Shown here one piece after another: positions 5,978 through 14,182 of a stretch of DNA of 64,000 nt. The translations under genes and the position numbers were made by a program. Source of the DNA: Cryobacterium sp. CG_9.6 (GTDB lineage Bacteria > Actinomycetota > Actinomycetes > Actinomycetales > Microbacteriaceae); contig NZ_JARXUZ010000001.1 in assembly GCF_029893365.1 (NCBI RefSeq), positions 2,604,001-2,668,000 of the forward strand, in the 5' to 3' direction. How positions within the stretch are numbered: position 1 is the stretch's first letter; every line of letters begins with the position of its first letter. The notes below the pieces were generated by a model, which saw nothing but the letters and a program-made list of their open reading frames with translations, made no database searches and had not been told where the DNA came from.

Positions 5978-8965
5978 TTAGTCGATTTGCCGAATCATAC
6001 TGGGCCCCGAATCGCTCACAATGACGTTGAGCGTAGCGGGAATTTGTTCCTTCATTGACTCAACATGACTGATCAGTCCAACCGTGCGTCCACCCGCCCG
6101 CAGCGCATCGAGAGCCCCCATCGCGGTCTCCAGCGTCTCAGCATCCAGAGATCCAAAACCCTCGTCCACAAAGAGTGTGTCGAGCGTCACCCCGCCCGCT
6201 TGGCCGGTGACAACCTCTGCCAGACCGAGAGCCAACGCGAGTGACGCAAGAAAGGTTTCACCTCCGGACAGCGAATGCGTTGCCCGCGCACGCCCGGTGT
6301 GTTCATCGCGAATGGCAAGGCCGAGTCCCGATTGCCCGCCGCGATACTCTGCGGAATCGTCGTGTTCAAGCGTGTAACGACCGCTCGTCATCGTGCGCAG
6401 TCGCGTGTTCGCCGCCTCCACGATCTGTTCAAGCTCAGCTGCGAGCACATAGGTCTCCAGTCGCATGCGTTTGGTGTTGGGCTCATCACCGTGCACCACC
6501 GCCGCGAGTTGGCGCACCTGACTGTGCCTCTCGAGCAGATCAGCAGATGCCGCGAATCGCGTCGTCACCTCGGCCACGATCCGGGCGAGCTGCCCGCACC
6601 GCTCGACCAAGGAACTGTGCACCATGACGGCGTCGTCACGCACGATCCCCGCCTCTTCGCGTGCCCGCGCAGAAAAGAGCCGATCCACGGCCTCACTGGG
6701 CACGCCCACGAGCTCAGGGTCATCGGCGGCGGCCTGAGCCGCAGCGAGCGCATCATCGTAGTCACGCACGTTCCGTTCAGCCGCCTGGATCTGGGCATCA
6801 TCAAGGTGCGCGCCCACCACATCAGACTCATCCGTGAAGTCTTCGCGAATAATCTCGGCCTGAAGAGTTGCCGCAGCATCAGCACAGGCGGTCTGCCGTT
6901 CGCGACTCACTGCTCGGGCATCGCTCAGGGCTCGAGCAGCATCGAGCTCCTGCTGCAGATGTGACATCTGAGCGCTGATGCTGTCAAAACCGTCATGGTG
7001 CTCGGCAACACGGGTCCGGAGCACATCAAGGTTGGCGCTGCGGTCCCCGTGTGTCGTCGCGACCGCGTCTCGCTCAGATCTGACGGCGACCAACCCGCTG
7101 TGGGCGTGCACGAGTTGCTCCCGGCGCTCCGCAAGCTCCTGTGCCACGCGTTCATCGGTTTTCACCGCTTCCCGAATGATGTGCACCTGCTCATCGGCCT
7201 GCGCGAGCGCCAGCTGGAGGTCATCCACACCGCGGTGAGAGGAGATGGCCCGCACCTCAAAAAGTCGTGCCAACGCCTCGTTCACAACACCCTGAGCTGC
7301 GGCCAGGCTCGCCTGCCGATCGAGCATGATCATGCGGGCCTCGTCGAGGTCAAGCTCATTCACGGGCTGAGCGTCAGCGGATGCCGGAGCCGGGTGAACC
7401 GGCGACCCACACACCAGACACGGTATTCCATCACTGAGCTGACCGGCCAGTTCCTGGGCGTGGCCAGCGAAACGTCGGGCCAGAAGAACGTCGTAGGCCG
7501 CGGCAGCCGCCATATTCTCGCGGCTGGACTCGCGCAGGGCGTTCTGAGCCTCGGTGGACTCACGCTCGCACAAGACAACGTCTTCGGCAGCCGCGAGCGC
7601 CACTGACAGACGAGCGCGCTTCGCCTCAGCCTCCTTCTCCCCCGCAGCCAGCACGGCGAGCGACGAATGCTGTGCCACCAGCTCATCGATCTCGGCGGGA
7701 AGAGCATCAAGGCGCTCCTGTGCCGCATTCAGAGCGGCCGTGCTCGTGGCGAGAGCGCGGCCAAGTGCCATTACCTCGCTGGTGAGGGCGGGCAGCTGCT
7801 TCTCGTCGGTGAGTGCGGCGCCCAGAGCACCCATCCGGCCGAGAAGCTCGTCGATGGTGGTCGTCAGGGTCCGTTCGTCATCGGGCTCCACCTTGATGCC
7901 AGCGATAGCTCCGGCCTGCCCCCGTGCCGCGCGTAGCTCGCGCCACGCGGTCCGCGCCTCCACCTCGTTCGCCTGAGCGATCGTTACGCCCGTTGTCGCG
8001 GCCCGGAGTCCGCGGATCTGCGGCCACACACGCGCGGCACGGTTTGCGCGGGTCACGACCGCCCGCAGCTCCGTGGTGGCAGAGCGCTGCCCGGCGAGGA
8101 CGAGAAGCTTCGCTGCCGCTCCCGCACGACGCGCCTGACGCCGCTCGGTCTCGGCCACGGCCTCGTCCTGTGCGGCGGCCGCGCTCAGGGCCGTCGTGCT
8201 GTCGGCGAGGTCGCTGACCGCCTGACCAAGGTCACGCTGAATACCGGCAAGAGCCGCTGTGAACCAGGCCAGGTCGGGAGTCGGAACAGTATCGACCAGC
8301 CGAAGCTGATGCGCCGCAGCGGTGGCCTGGTCCTCGATCGCCCGCTGCACAGTGCCAAGTTCATCATCGAGCGCCTTGCGCCGCAGAATGAGCGCCGTCT
8401 CCAGTTGATCGAAGCGGCTGGACCCACACAGAGTGCGCAGCACCTCCCGGCGCTCGTCGGTCTTGGCGAGAAGAAAACGCTGGAACCGGTTTTGAGCCAG
8501 CAGAATCACCTGCAGAAACTGGTCCTGCTTGAGCGGGAGGATCGTGGCAAGTTCGTGTCCGACGGTGCCCGGCTTTGCTGCCACCCCTCGCCAGCCGTCA
8601 GCATCCCTCACCTGTAAAACTGCCGTGGGCGCGGCGGTGGTCATGCCGATGCCGCTCTTTTTTGCTCGTTCGTACTGCGGACTGCGCAGCAATCGATAGT
8701 CCGTGTCGCTGATGCTGAAGTCCAGCTCCACATAGGTGGGATCGGATGCAGCACAGTGATCGCTGCGCAACTGCTGCTCACTGCCGGTGAAGCGCGGCAC
8801 CTGCCCATAGAGGGCAAAGCAGATGGCGTCGAGAATGCTCGACTTACCGGCACCGGTCTTGCCCGTAATCAAGAAGATGCCGTCGGCGTCGAAGGCCTCG
8901 AAGTTCACGGTTTGTTCGGTCTTGAATGGTCCGAAGCCGGCAAGCCGCAGTCTCTTGATCTTCAC
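5978..8965 (-). CDS. sbcC: Exonuclease subunit SbcC (Rad50-like ATPase)
   Basis: A 995-aa SMC-like ATPase that works with SbcD to cut hairpins and process double-strand ends. The N-terminal half-domain has KIKRLRLAGFGPF and Walker A (ITGKTGAGKSSILDAICFAL, about residues 33-52). A long coiled-coil region is interrupted near residue 515 by the zinc hook CLVC, which joins two molecules. The C-terminal half-domain has the signature LSGGETFLASLALALG and Walker B with LDTLFVDEGFGSLD. The start is GTG 8965, overlapping the sbcD stop by four bases (GTGA), so the two are co-translated. The length is normal for the family. Confidence 0.95.
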   Translation of the reverse strand: MKIKRLRLAGFGPFKTEQTVNFEAFDADGIFLITGKTGAGKSSILDAICFALYGQVPRFTGSEQQLRSDHCAASDPTYVELDFSISDTDYRLLRSPQYERAKKSGIGMTTAAPTAVLQVRDADGWRGVAAKPGTVGHELATILPLKQDQFLQVILLAQNRFQRFLLAKTDERREVLRTLCGSSRFDQLETALILRRKALDDELGTVQRAIEDQATAAAHQLRLVDTVPTPDLAWFTAALAGIQRDLGQAVSDLADSTTALSAAAAQDEAVAETERRQARRAGAAAKLLVLAGQRSATTELRAVVTRANRAARVWPQIRGLRAATTGVTIAQANEVEARTAWRELRAARGQAGAIAGIKVEPDDERTLTTTIDELLGRMGALGAALTDEKQLPALTSEVMALGRALATSTAALNAAQERLDALPAEIDELVAQHSSLAVLAAGEKEAEAKRARLSVALAAAEDVVLCERESTEAQNALRESSRENMAAAAAYDVLLARRFAGHAQELAGQLSDGIPCLVCGSPVHPAPASADAQPVNELDLDEARMIMLDRQASLAAAQGVVNEALARLFEVRAISSHRGVDDLQLALAQADEQVHIIREAVKTDERVAQELAERREQLVHAHSGLVAVRSERDAVATTHGDRSANLDVLRTRVAEHHDGFDSISAQMSHLQQELDAARALSDARAVSRERQTACADAAATLQAEIIREDFTDESDVVGAHLDDAQIQAAERNVRDYDDALAAAQAAADDPELVGVPSEAVDRLFSARAREEAGIVRDDAVMVHSSLVERCGQLARIVAEVTTRFAASADLLERHSQVRQLAAVVHGDEPNTKRMRLETYVLAAELEQIVEAANTRLRTMTSGRYTLEHDDSAEYRGGQSGLGLAIRDEHTGRARATHSLSGGETFLASLALALGLAEVVTGQAGGVTLDTLFVDEGFGSLDAETLETAMGALDALRAGGRTVGLISHVESMKEQIPATLNVIVSDSGPSMIRQID

Positions 8966-10152
8966 GAGTTGGCCTCTCTCGTTCCCTGCTCCGCAAACAG
9001 CTCTGAGATGAGGGCAGTCTCAAATGCCGTGGGTCCCTCACCGTTACGCACGAACGATAAAAAGCCCGCCACGATGTCTGGGTCCGTTCGAGCCGCGCGC
9101 AAACGTTCGGCGTAGGTCGCGTTCTCGGGGGTCACCACGCGGGCAGGATGGTGCTCCAGCGCGACACAGTGCGAAAAACGTTGTTGCAGGGTTCGCATAC
9201 CATCGAGCGGTCGCACCTGATCGGTAAGAATTGCCTTCACCCAATCGTGTTCTCGGTCTGCATAGCGCTCATCGGTCACGAGCTCGGCAAGTGTGCCCGT
9301 AAGAACCGTGAGCCGGCGAGGGACGGGGAGATCGATCCATTCGACCAGCAAGGACTTATCGGGTACTTCCGGTTGCGCTGCCGGGTCCGGCAACTCGACG
9401 AGCCACGCACCACGCGGTTTTCCCGCCTCCGAAAAGGAATAGTGCAGCGGAGCACCGGAGTACCGCACCCGATTACTGAGTTGAGCCCGGCCGTGGATGT
9501 GGCCCAGCGCAACATAGTCCGGTCCGTCAAAGACACCGAGCGGCACAACGTCCAGCCCGCCAGCAGTAATGTCCCGTTCCACCTCGCTGGCCTCGGTGGC
9601 AGCCGCCACGCCGGCCACAAAGCAGTGCGAGAGCACAACACTGCGTCCGCCCCTGACCAGTACATCCTGCCGGATACCGTCCATGGCATGACGCAGAGCC
9701 TGCTCGTGCGTTCTCATCTCAACGTGGGGGTACACATGCCGAATCAGCGCCGGTTCAAGGTAGGGAATGCCGTAGAAGTGCACGGGCCCATCGACGTCCG
9801 TGATGGTGACGGGCGTGAGATACCCGTCATGACGCGTGAGCACGTGAATGCCAGCCAAACCCGCCCATTCGGCCTGAAAACCCAGCCGTGCGGCCGAATC
9901 GTGATTGCCGCTGGTCATCACAACCGCAGCTCCGGCGGCCTTGATGTCCCGCAGAGCCCCGGTGAGCACTGCGTAGCTCTCCTTCGAGGGCATGGCATTG
10001 TCAAAAATGTCCCCGGCCACCGCCACAACCTGCACGCCGCGCTCCCGCACCACATCCACCAGCGCCGACAGCACGCTGCTCAGGTTCTCGAGGGTCGAAT
10101 GGGTATGAAAAGTTCGGCCGATGTGCCAGTCCGACGTATGCAGAATCTTCAT
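8962..10152 (-). CDS. sbcD: Exonuclease subunit SbcD (Mre11-like nuclease)
   Basis: A 396-aa metallophosphoesterase-type nuclease, partner of SbcC. Metal-binding motifs are visible in order: the N-terminal HTSDWHIG, then AGDIFDNA, then the TSGNHDSAARL signature, and GHIHGR near residue 220. The start is ATG 10152, which gives the canonical MKILHTSDWHIG; the frame is open to 10194 but those 14 residues are not family-like. It is first in a leftward two-gene operon with sbcC and divergent from the fructose operon. Confidence 0.95.
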   Translation of the reverse strand: MKILHTSDWHIGRTFHTHSTLENLSSVLSALVDVVRERGVQVVAVAGDIFDNAMPSKESYAVLTGALRDIKAAGAAVVMTSGNHDSAARLGFQAEWAGLAGIHVLTRHDGYLTPVTITDVDGPVHFYGIPYLEPALIRHVYPHVEMRTHEQALRHAMDGIRQDVLVRGGRSVVLSHCFVAGVAAATEASEVERDITAGGLDVVPLGVFDGPDYVALGHIHGRAQLSNRVRYSGAPLHYSFSEAGKPRGAWLVELPDPAAQPEVPDKSLLVEWIDLPVPRRLTVLTGTLAELVTDERYADREHDWVKAILTDQVRPLDGMRTLQQRFSHCVALEHHPARVVTPENATYAERLRAARTDPDIVAGFLSFVRNGEGPTAFETALISELFAEQGTREANS

Positions 10153-10242
10153 GATTCCCACGCTACCGGCGGCCACCGACAGCGGATGTCCCACCAGCCA
10201 GAGCGTCCACCCTTACTTTTTCTTTATTTCTCTTTGTTTATC

Positions 10243-10281
10243 TTGACATCGGAAATGAAACACAGCTAAAGTTAATGAAAC
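10243..10281 (+). promoter_or_regulatory. Fructose operon promoter with direct repeats, candidate FruR operator
   Basis: TTGACA (10243-10248) and TAAAGT (10267-10272) are separated by 18 bp, a good housekeeping promoter pointing to fruR. ATGAAAC occurs twice, at 10255-10261 (between the hexamers) and 10275-10281 (just past the -10), exactly 20 bp apart, so both face the same side of the helix. This is a natural site for the DeoR-type regulator encoded next. The operator role is inferred. Confidence 0.6.
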
Positions 10282-10323
10282 CAACTTCCCGTGACATCCG
10301 TCACTCAGCGTCGAGGAGGCATC

Positions 10324-11112
10324 ATGTTCGCCGAAGAGCGTCAACTTCTGATCGCCGACCTGGTCAACGAACGCGGTCGAGTCACGGTCAATGACCTCGC
10401 CAGCCGCTTCAACATCACCTCCGAAACGGTGCGTCGTGACCTGGACGTGCTCGAGAAGGCCCGTCAACTTCGACGTGTTCATGGCGGCGCCGTGGCCATC
10501 GAGCGAATGAGCCTGTCGGAGCCGAGCATTCAGGAACGCCAGACCCAGCGCCTCGATGAGAAATCACGCATTGCACAGGCTGCTCTGGCCATGATCCCGA
10601 CCAGCCGTACCGGGTCCATCATCCTCGATGCCGGGTCCACCACGGAGCACCTCGGCGATCTACTCGCCGAGTGGTCACCACCAGCGCCCGGGGACCAACT
10701 TCTCGTCATCACCAATGCCCTCCCCATCGCCTGGAAGCTCTCCAACAATCTTGCAATTCATCTGCACGTTCTGGGAGGCCGCGTCCGCGGTCTTACCAGC
10801 GCCATTGTGGGAAGCGACACAATCGAACAGCTCAGCGCCCTGCGCCCAGATATTGCCTTCATTGGTGCCAACGGCGTGAGCGCCAACTTTGGGCTGAGCA
10901 CGCCAGACTCCGTCGAGGCGGCAGTGAAGTCGGCCATCGTGAGGTCCGCCCGCCGCGTCGTTGCGCTGGCCGATTCCTCCAAGCTCGATGAGGAGACTCT
11001 CGTGTGCTTCGCGGAGCTCACTGAAATCGACACCCTGATAACGGATGCCCCGCCGTCAGCTGAACTCGCGGCTGCACTGGTCGCCGCCGACGTAGAGGTA
11101 GTGATCGCATGA
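10324..11112 (+). CDS. fruR: DeoR-family transcriptional regulator of fructose utilisation
   Basis: A 262-aa DeoR-type repressor. The N-terminal winged helix-turn-helix is typical (RQLLIADLVNERGRVTVNDL, FNITSETVRRDLDVLE, VHGGAV). The C-terminal sugar-phosphate sensor domain has DAGSTTEHL and IGANGVS. ATG 10324 is chosen because GAGGAGG sits just upstream; the frame is open to a GTG at 10291. Its stop overlaps fruK by four bases (ATGA). By analogy with actinobacterial FruR it probably represses this operon and responds to fructose 1-phosphate or another sugar phosphate. Confidence 0.88.
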   Translation: MFAEERQLLIADLVNERGRVTVNDLASRFNITSETVRRDLDVLEKARQLRRVHGGAVAIERMSLSEPSIQERQTQRLDEKSRIAQAALAMIPTSRTGSIILDAGSTTEHLGDLLAEWSPPAPGDQLLVITNALPIAWKLSNNLAIHLHVLGGRVRGLTSAIVGSDTIEQLSALRPDIAFIGANGVSANFGLSTPDSVEAAVKSAIVRSARRVVALADSSKLDEETLVCFAELTEIDTLITDAPPSAELAAALVAADVEVVIA

Positions 11113-12095
11113 TTCTGACGCTGACACCGAATCCGAGCCTGGATCGCACGATCGAGCTGGCGTGGCCACTCGCGCGTGGGGAGGTGCAGCGAGCCGTCGC
11201 CGCTCACCACGAACCCGGCGGCAAGGGCGTCAACATCTGCCGCGCCCTGGAGGCATCCGGAGTCCGGAGTCTCGCGATCCTTCCCGGCGACACAGACGAC
11301 CCGGTTCTGGTTGCCCTCCGCAGTCAGGGAATCCCCCACCTCGGTCTGCCGATCGGCGCCGCTCTGCGCAGCAACGTGGCCATCACCGAACCCGACGGCA
11401 CCACCACCAAGGTCAACGAACCCGGCCCGATCCTGAGCCTGGCCCAGCAGGCCGCCCTTGTGGATCTTGTTCTCGATCACGCTCAGGGCGCCAGCTGGCT
11501 GGTGCTGGCGGGTTCGCTGCCCCCCGGAGTGCCCGACGATTTCTATGCCGTTGTCATTCACACGCTTCGTGCCCGGTTCGGCGACAACGCACCGCGCGTA
11601 GCCGTGGATTCATCCGGCGCGCCCCTCGCCTTCGCCGCCGCTGCCGCTCCCGATCTGCTCAAGCCCAACGCCGAAGAACTCGCCGAACTCACCGGCGTCT
11701 CGGATGCCGACACCCTGGAGTCCAACCCGCTTCTCACCGTCGAAGCCGCGCGAAGCCTCATCGCGGGCGGTGTCGGAGCTGTTCTGGCAACCCTCGGGTC
11801 CCGAGGCGCCGTACTCGTGACCGCAGCGGGTAGCTGGCTGGCCCAGACTCCCCCGATGGTTGCTGTCAGCACCGTCGGCGCCGGAGATTCGGCTCTGGCC
11901 GGCTTTCTGCTTCGCAGCAACGCCGGAGCGAGCCCGAGCGAGTGCCTCCGCCAGGCCGCTGCACACGGTGCCGCCGCCGTGGCACTTCCCGGTTCGACCG
12001 TTCCCGCTCTTCACCAGACCCACCCTGATCTCGTCTCCGTGACGGCAGTACAACAACACAGCATGGCCCTACATCCAAAGGAGAATGACCAGTGA
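11109..12095 (+). CDS. fruK: 1-phosphofructokinase
   Basis: A 328-aa PfkB-family sugar kinase that converts fructose 1-phosphate to fructose 1,6-bisphosphate in the cytoplasm. The start MILTLTPNPSLDRTIEL, the motif PGGKGVNICRAL, LAGSLPPGVP, LKPNAEEL and the catalytic STVGAGDSALAGF (base Asp in GAGD) are all present. It lies between fruR and the fructose transporter with four-base overlaps on both sides, which makes the 1-phosphofructokinase assignment firm as against tagatose-6-phosphate kinase. Confidence 0.93.
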   Translation: MILTLTPNPSLDRTIELAWPLARGEVQRAVAAHHEPGGKGVNICRALEASGVRSLAILPGDTDDPVLVALRSQGIPHLGLPIGAALRSNVAITEPDGTTTKVNEPGPILSLAQQAALVDLVLDHAQGASWLVLAGSLPPGVPDDFYAVVIHTLRARFGDNAPRVAVDSSGAPLAFAAAAAPDLLKPNAEELAELTGVSDADTLESNPLLTVEAARSLIAGGVGAVLATLGSRGAVLVTAAGSWLAQTPPMVAVSTVGAGDSALAGFLLRSNAGASPSECLRQAAAHGAAAVALPGSTVPALHQTHPDLVSVTAVQQHSMALHPKENDQ

Positions 12096-14107
12096 GTGCA
12101 CTGATTACCCCGGAGCTCGTTGCTCTGGACACCGAGCTCGGCACCGAGCCCGCGACCGTCATCCGGCACCTGGCCGAACTCATCGTGGCAGCAGGTCGCG
12201 CCACGGGCGTGGACGGACTCTATGCGGATGCCCTGGCCCGCGAGGCCAAGACGGCAACCGGTATTCCCGGTGGTCTGGCAATTCCCCATTGCCGATCAAC
12301 GGCAGTGCTGGAGCCCACCCTGGCCCTCGCCCGCCTGTCCACGCCCGTGGACTTTGGATCGAAGGACGGCCCGGCCGACCTGATCTTCTTCATCGCCGCC
12401 CCGGACGGAGCCGACCAGGAGCACCTCAAGATTCTTGCAAAGCTCGCCCGCTCGCTCATGAAAAAAGACTTCACCGCCGCTCTGCGTAGCGCCGCAACGT
12501 CGGCCGAGATCGTGGACCTGGTCTCGAACGTCGTCGCTCCGGCCCCTGCTACGGTCGGTGCCGACACTACCAACGCCGGAACCGGTGCCTCGGTTGCTCC
12601 CGTTGCGGGCGCACAGCGCCTCGTGGCCGTGACCGCATGCCCCACGGGAATCGCGCACACCTACATGGCAGCCGACGCCCTCGTTGCCGCCGCCAAGGCT
12701 GCCGGAATCGACCTGCAGGTTGAAACTCAGGGTTCGGCCGGTCTCACACCACTTGATCCGGCCGTGATTGCCGCAGCCTCGGCCGTCATTTTTGCCGTGG
12801 ATGTGGATGTGCGTGGACGCGAGCGCTTTGCTGGCCTCCCGGTCATCAACGCTCCCGTCAAGCGTGGAATCGATGATCCCGAACGGCTCATTGCGGAAGC
12901 CCTCGCCGCCGCCGCCAACCCGGATGCCCGCCGCGTGAGCGGCGGTACCACCACGTCCGACGCAACCGAGAAGAACGAGCACCTGGGCCAGAAGGTCAAG
13001 CGCGCACTGCTCACCGGCGTGAGCTACATGATCCCGTTCGTGGCCGGTGGAGGACTGCTGATCGCCCTCGGTTTTCTGCTCGGCGGCTATGAGATCACCC
13101 AGATTGCCGACACGGTGGTGTTGCAGAACAGCCTCACCAACCTGCCCGAGGGTGGCATCGCCATTTACCTCGGCGCCGTGTTCTTCAAGATCGGTGCCCT
13201 GTCGATGGGCTTCCTGGTTCCTGCCCTCGCCGGTTACATCTCCTTCGCCATCGCCGACCGACCCGGCATCGCGCCGGGCTTCGTGGCCGGTGCTGTTGCC
13301 GGATTCATGGGTGCCGGCTTCCTCGGTGGCATCGTGGGTGGCCTGCTGGCCGGCGTCGTTGCCGCAGGCATCGGCCGTATCAGTGTGCCGCGCTGGCTCC
13401 GCAGCCTCATGCCGGTTGTGATCATCCCGCTCGTGGCCTCCATCGTTGCCTCCGGGTTGATGTTCATTGCCCTCGGCGGCCCGATCGCCTCCCTCACGGT
13501 GGCCTTGAACTCCTGGCTCAATGGCATGACCGGTGCCTCCGCCGTGATTCTGGGCATGATCCTCGGCCTCATGATGGCCTTCGACCTGGGTGGCCCCGTC
13601 AACAAGGTGGCCTACGCATTCGCCGTTGCCGGCCTCGGCGCTGCAAGCCTGACCAACCAGGCACCGTGGCAGATCATGGCCGCGGTCATGGCTGCTGGCA
13701 TGGTTCCGCCGTTGGCAATGGCACTGGCCACCGTTCTCGACCGCAGGCTGTTCAGCCTCGCCGAGCGCGAAAACGGCAAGGCAGCCTGGCTGCTGGGCGC
13801 CTCCTTCATCTCCGAGGGCGCCATCCCGTTCGCTGCTGCCGACGTCTTCCGCGTGATTCCGGCCAGCATGCTGGGAGCTGCCGTGACGGGCGCCCTCTCC
13901 ATGGCCTGGGAAGTGACGAGCAAGGCGCCGCACGGCGGAATTTTCGTCTTCTTCGCTATCGACAACTTCCTGCTCTTCGTGCTCTCCATCGTGATCGGTA
14001 CACTTGTGTCGGCATTCGCCGTCGTGGGCCTGAAGCGGTACGCGGTGCGGAAGCCCAAGGCCGCGGTTACCGAAGCCGTCAACGAGACGGCCTACGCGAC
14101 CGTCTGA
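12092..14107 (+). CDS. fruA: PTS fructose transporter, fused EIIABC
   Basis: A 671-aa fructose-specific permease of the phosphotransferase system with three fused domains. EIIA comprises about residues 1-150 with the phospho-histidine in GLAIPHCRS (His66). An Ala/Thr-rich linker leads to EIIB, with the phospho-cysteine in VTACPTGIAHTY (Cys183). EIIC starts near residue 305 and carries the membrane helices. It imports fructose as fructose 1-phosphate, the substrate of the upstream kinase. The start is GTG 12092, overlapping the fruK stop; GGAG lies a few bases upstream. Confidence 0.95.
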   Translation: MSALITPELVALDTELGTEPATVIRHLAELIVAAGRATGVDGLYADALAREAKTATGIPGGLAIPHCRSTAVLEPTLALARLSTPVDFGSKDGPADLIFFIAAPDGADQEHLKILAKLARSLMKKDFTAALRSAATSAEIVDLVSNVVAPAPATVGADTTNAGTGASVAPVAGAQRLVAVTACPTGIAHTYMAADALVAAAKAAGIDLQVETQGSAGLTPLDPAVIAAASAVIFAVDVDVRGRERFAGLPVINAPVKRGIDDPERLIAEALAAAANPDARRVSGGTTTSDATEKNEHLGQKVKRALLTGVSYMIPFVAGGGLLIALGFLLGGYEITQIADTVVLQNSLTNLPEGGIAIYLGAVFFKIGALSMGFLVPALAGYISFAIADRPGIAPGFVAGAVAGFMGAGFLGGIVGGLLAGVVAAGIGRISVPRWLRSLMPVVIIPLVASIVASGLMFIALGGPIASLTVALNSWLNGMTGASAVILGMILGLMMAFDLGGPVNKVAYAFAVAGLGAASLTNQAPWQIMAAVMAAGMVPPLAMALATVLDRRLFSLAERENGKAAWLLGASFISEGAIPFAAADVFRVIPASMLGAAVTGALSMAWEVTSKAPHGGIFVFFAIDNFLLFVLSIVIGTLVSAFAVVGLKRYAVRKPKAAVTEAVNETAYATV

Positions 14108-14126
14108 GTCACCAGCAGTACCCTCG

Positions 14127-14152
14127 CCCGCACCCGGTTCTCCGGGTGCGGG
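14127..14152 (+). terminator. GC-rich hairpin between fruA and ptsI
   Basis: CCCGCACCCGG (14127-14137) pairs perfectly with CCGGGTGCGGG (14142-14152) around a TTCT loop. No T-run follows, so it is more likely a partial terminator or an RNA-stabilising structure that lowers ptsI-ptsH expression relative to fruA than a full stop. Confidence 0.55.
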
Positions 14153-14182
14153 TCGTAACACCACCACATCTAAGGGAGTCTC

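Noticed and set aside
10153-10194. Upstream start for sbcD
   Set aside because: The canonical MKILHTSDWHIG begins at 10152. The extra 14 residues are not seen in the family.
12296-14167. 623-codon open frame on the minus strand over fruA
   Set aside because: It is antisense to a well-supported fruA. Its translation is His/Gly/Glu-rich without family motifs, the usual shadow in high-GC DNA.
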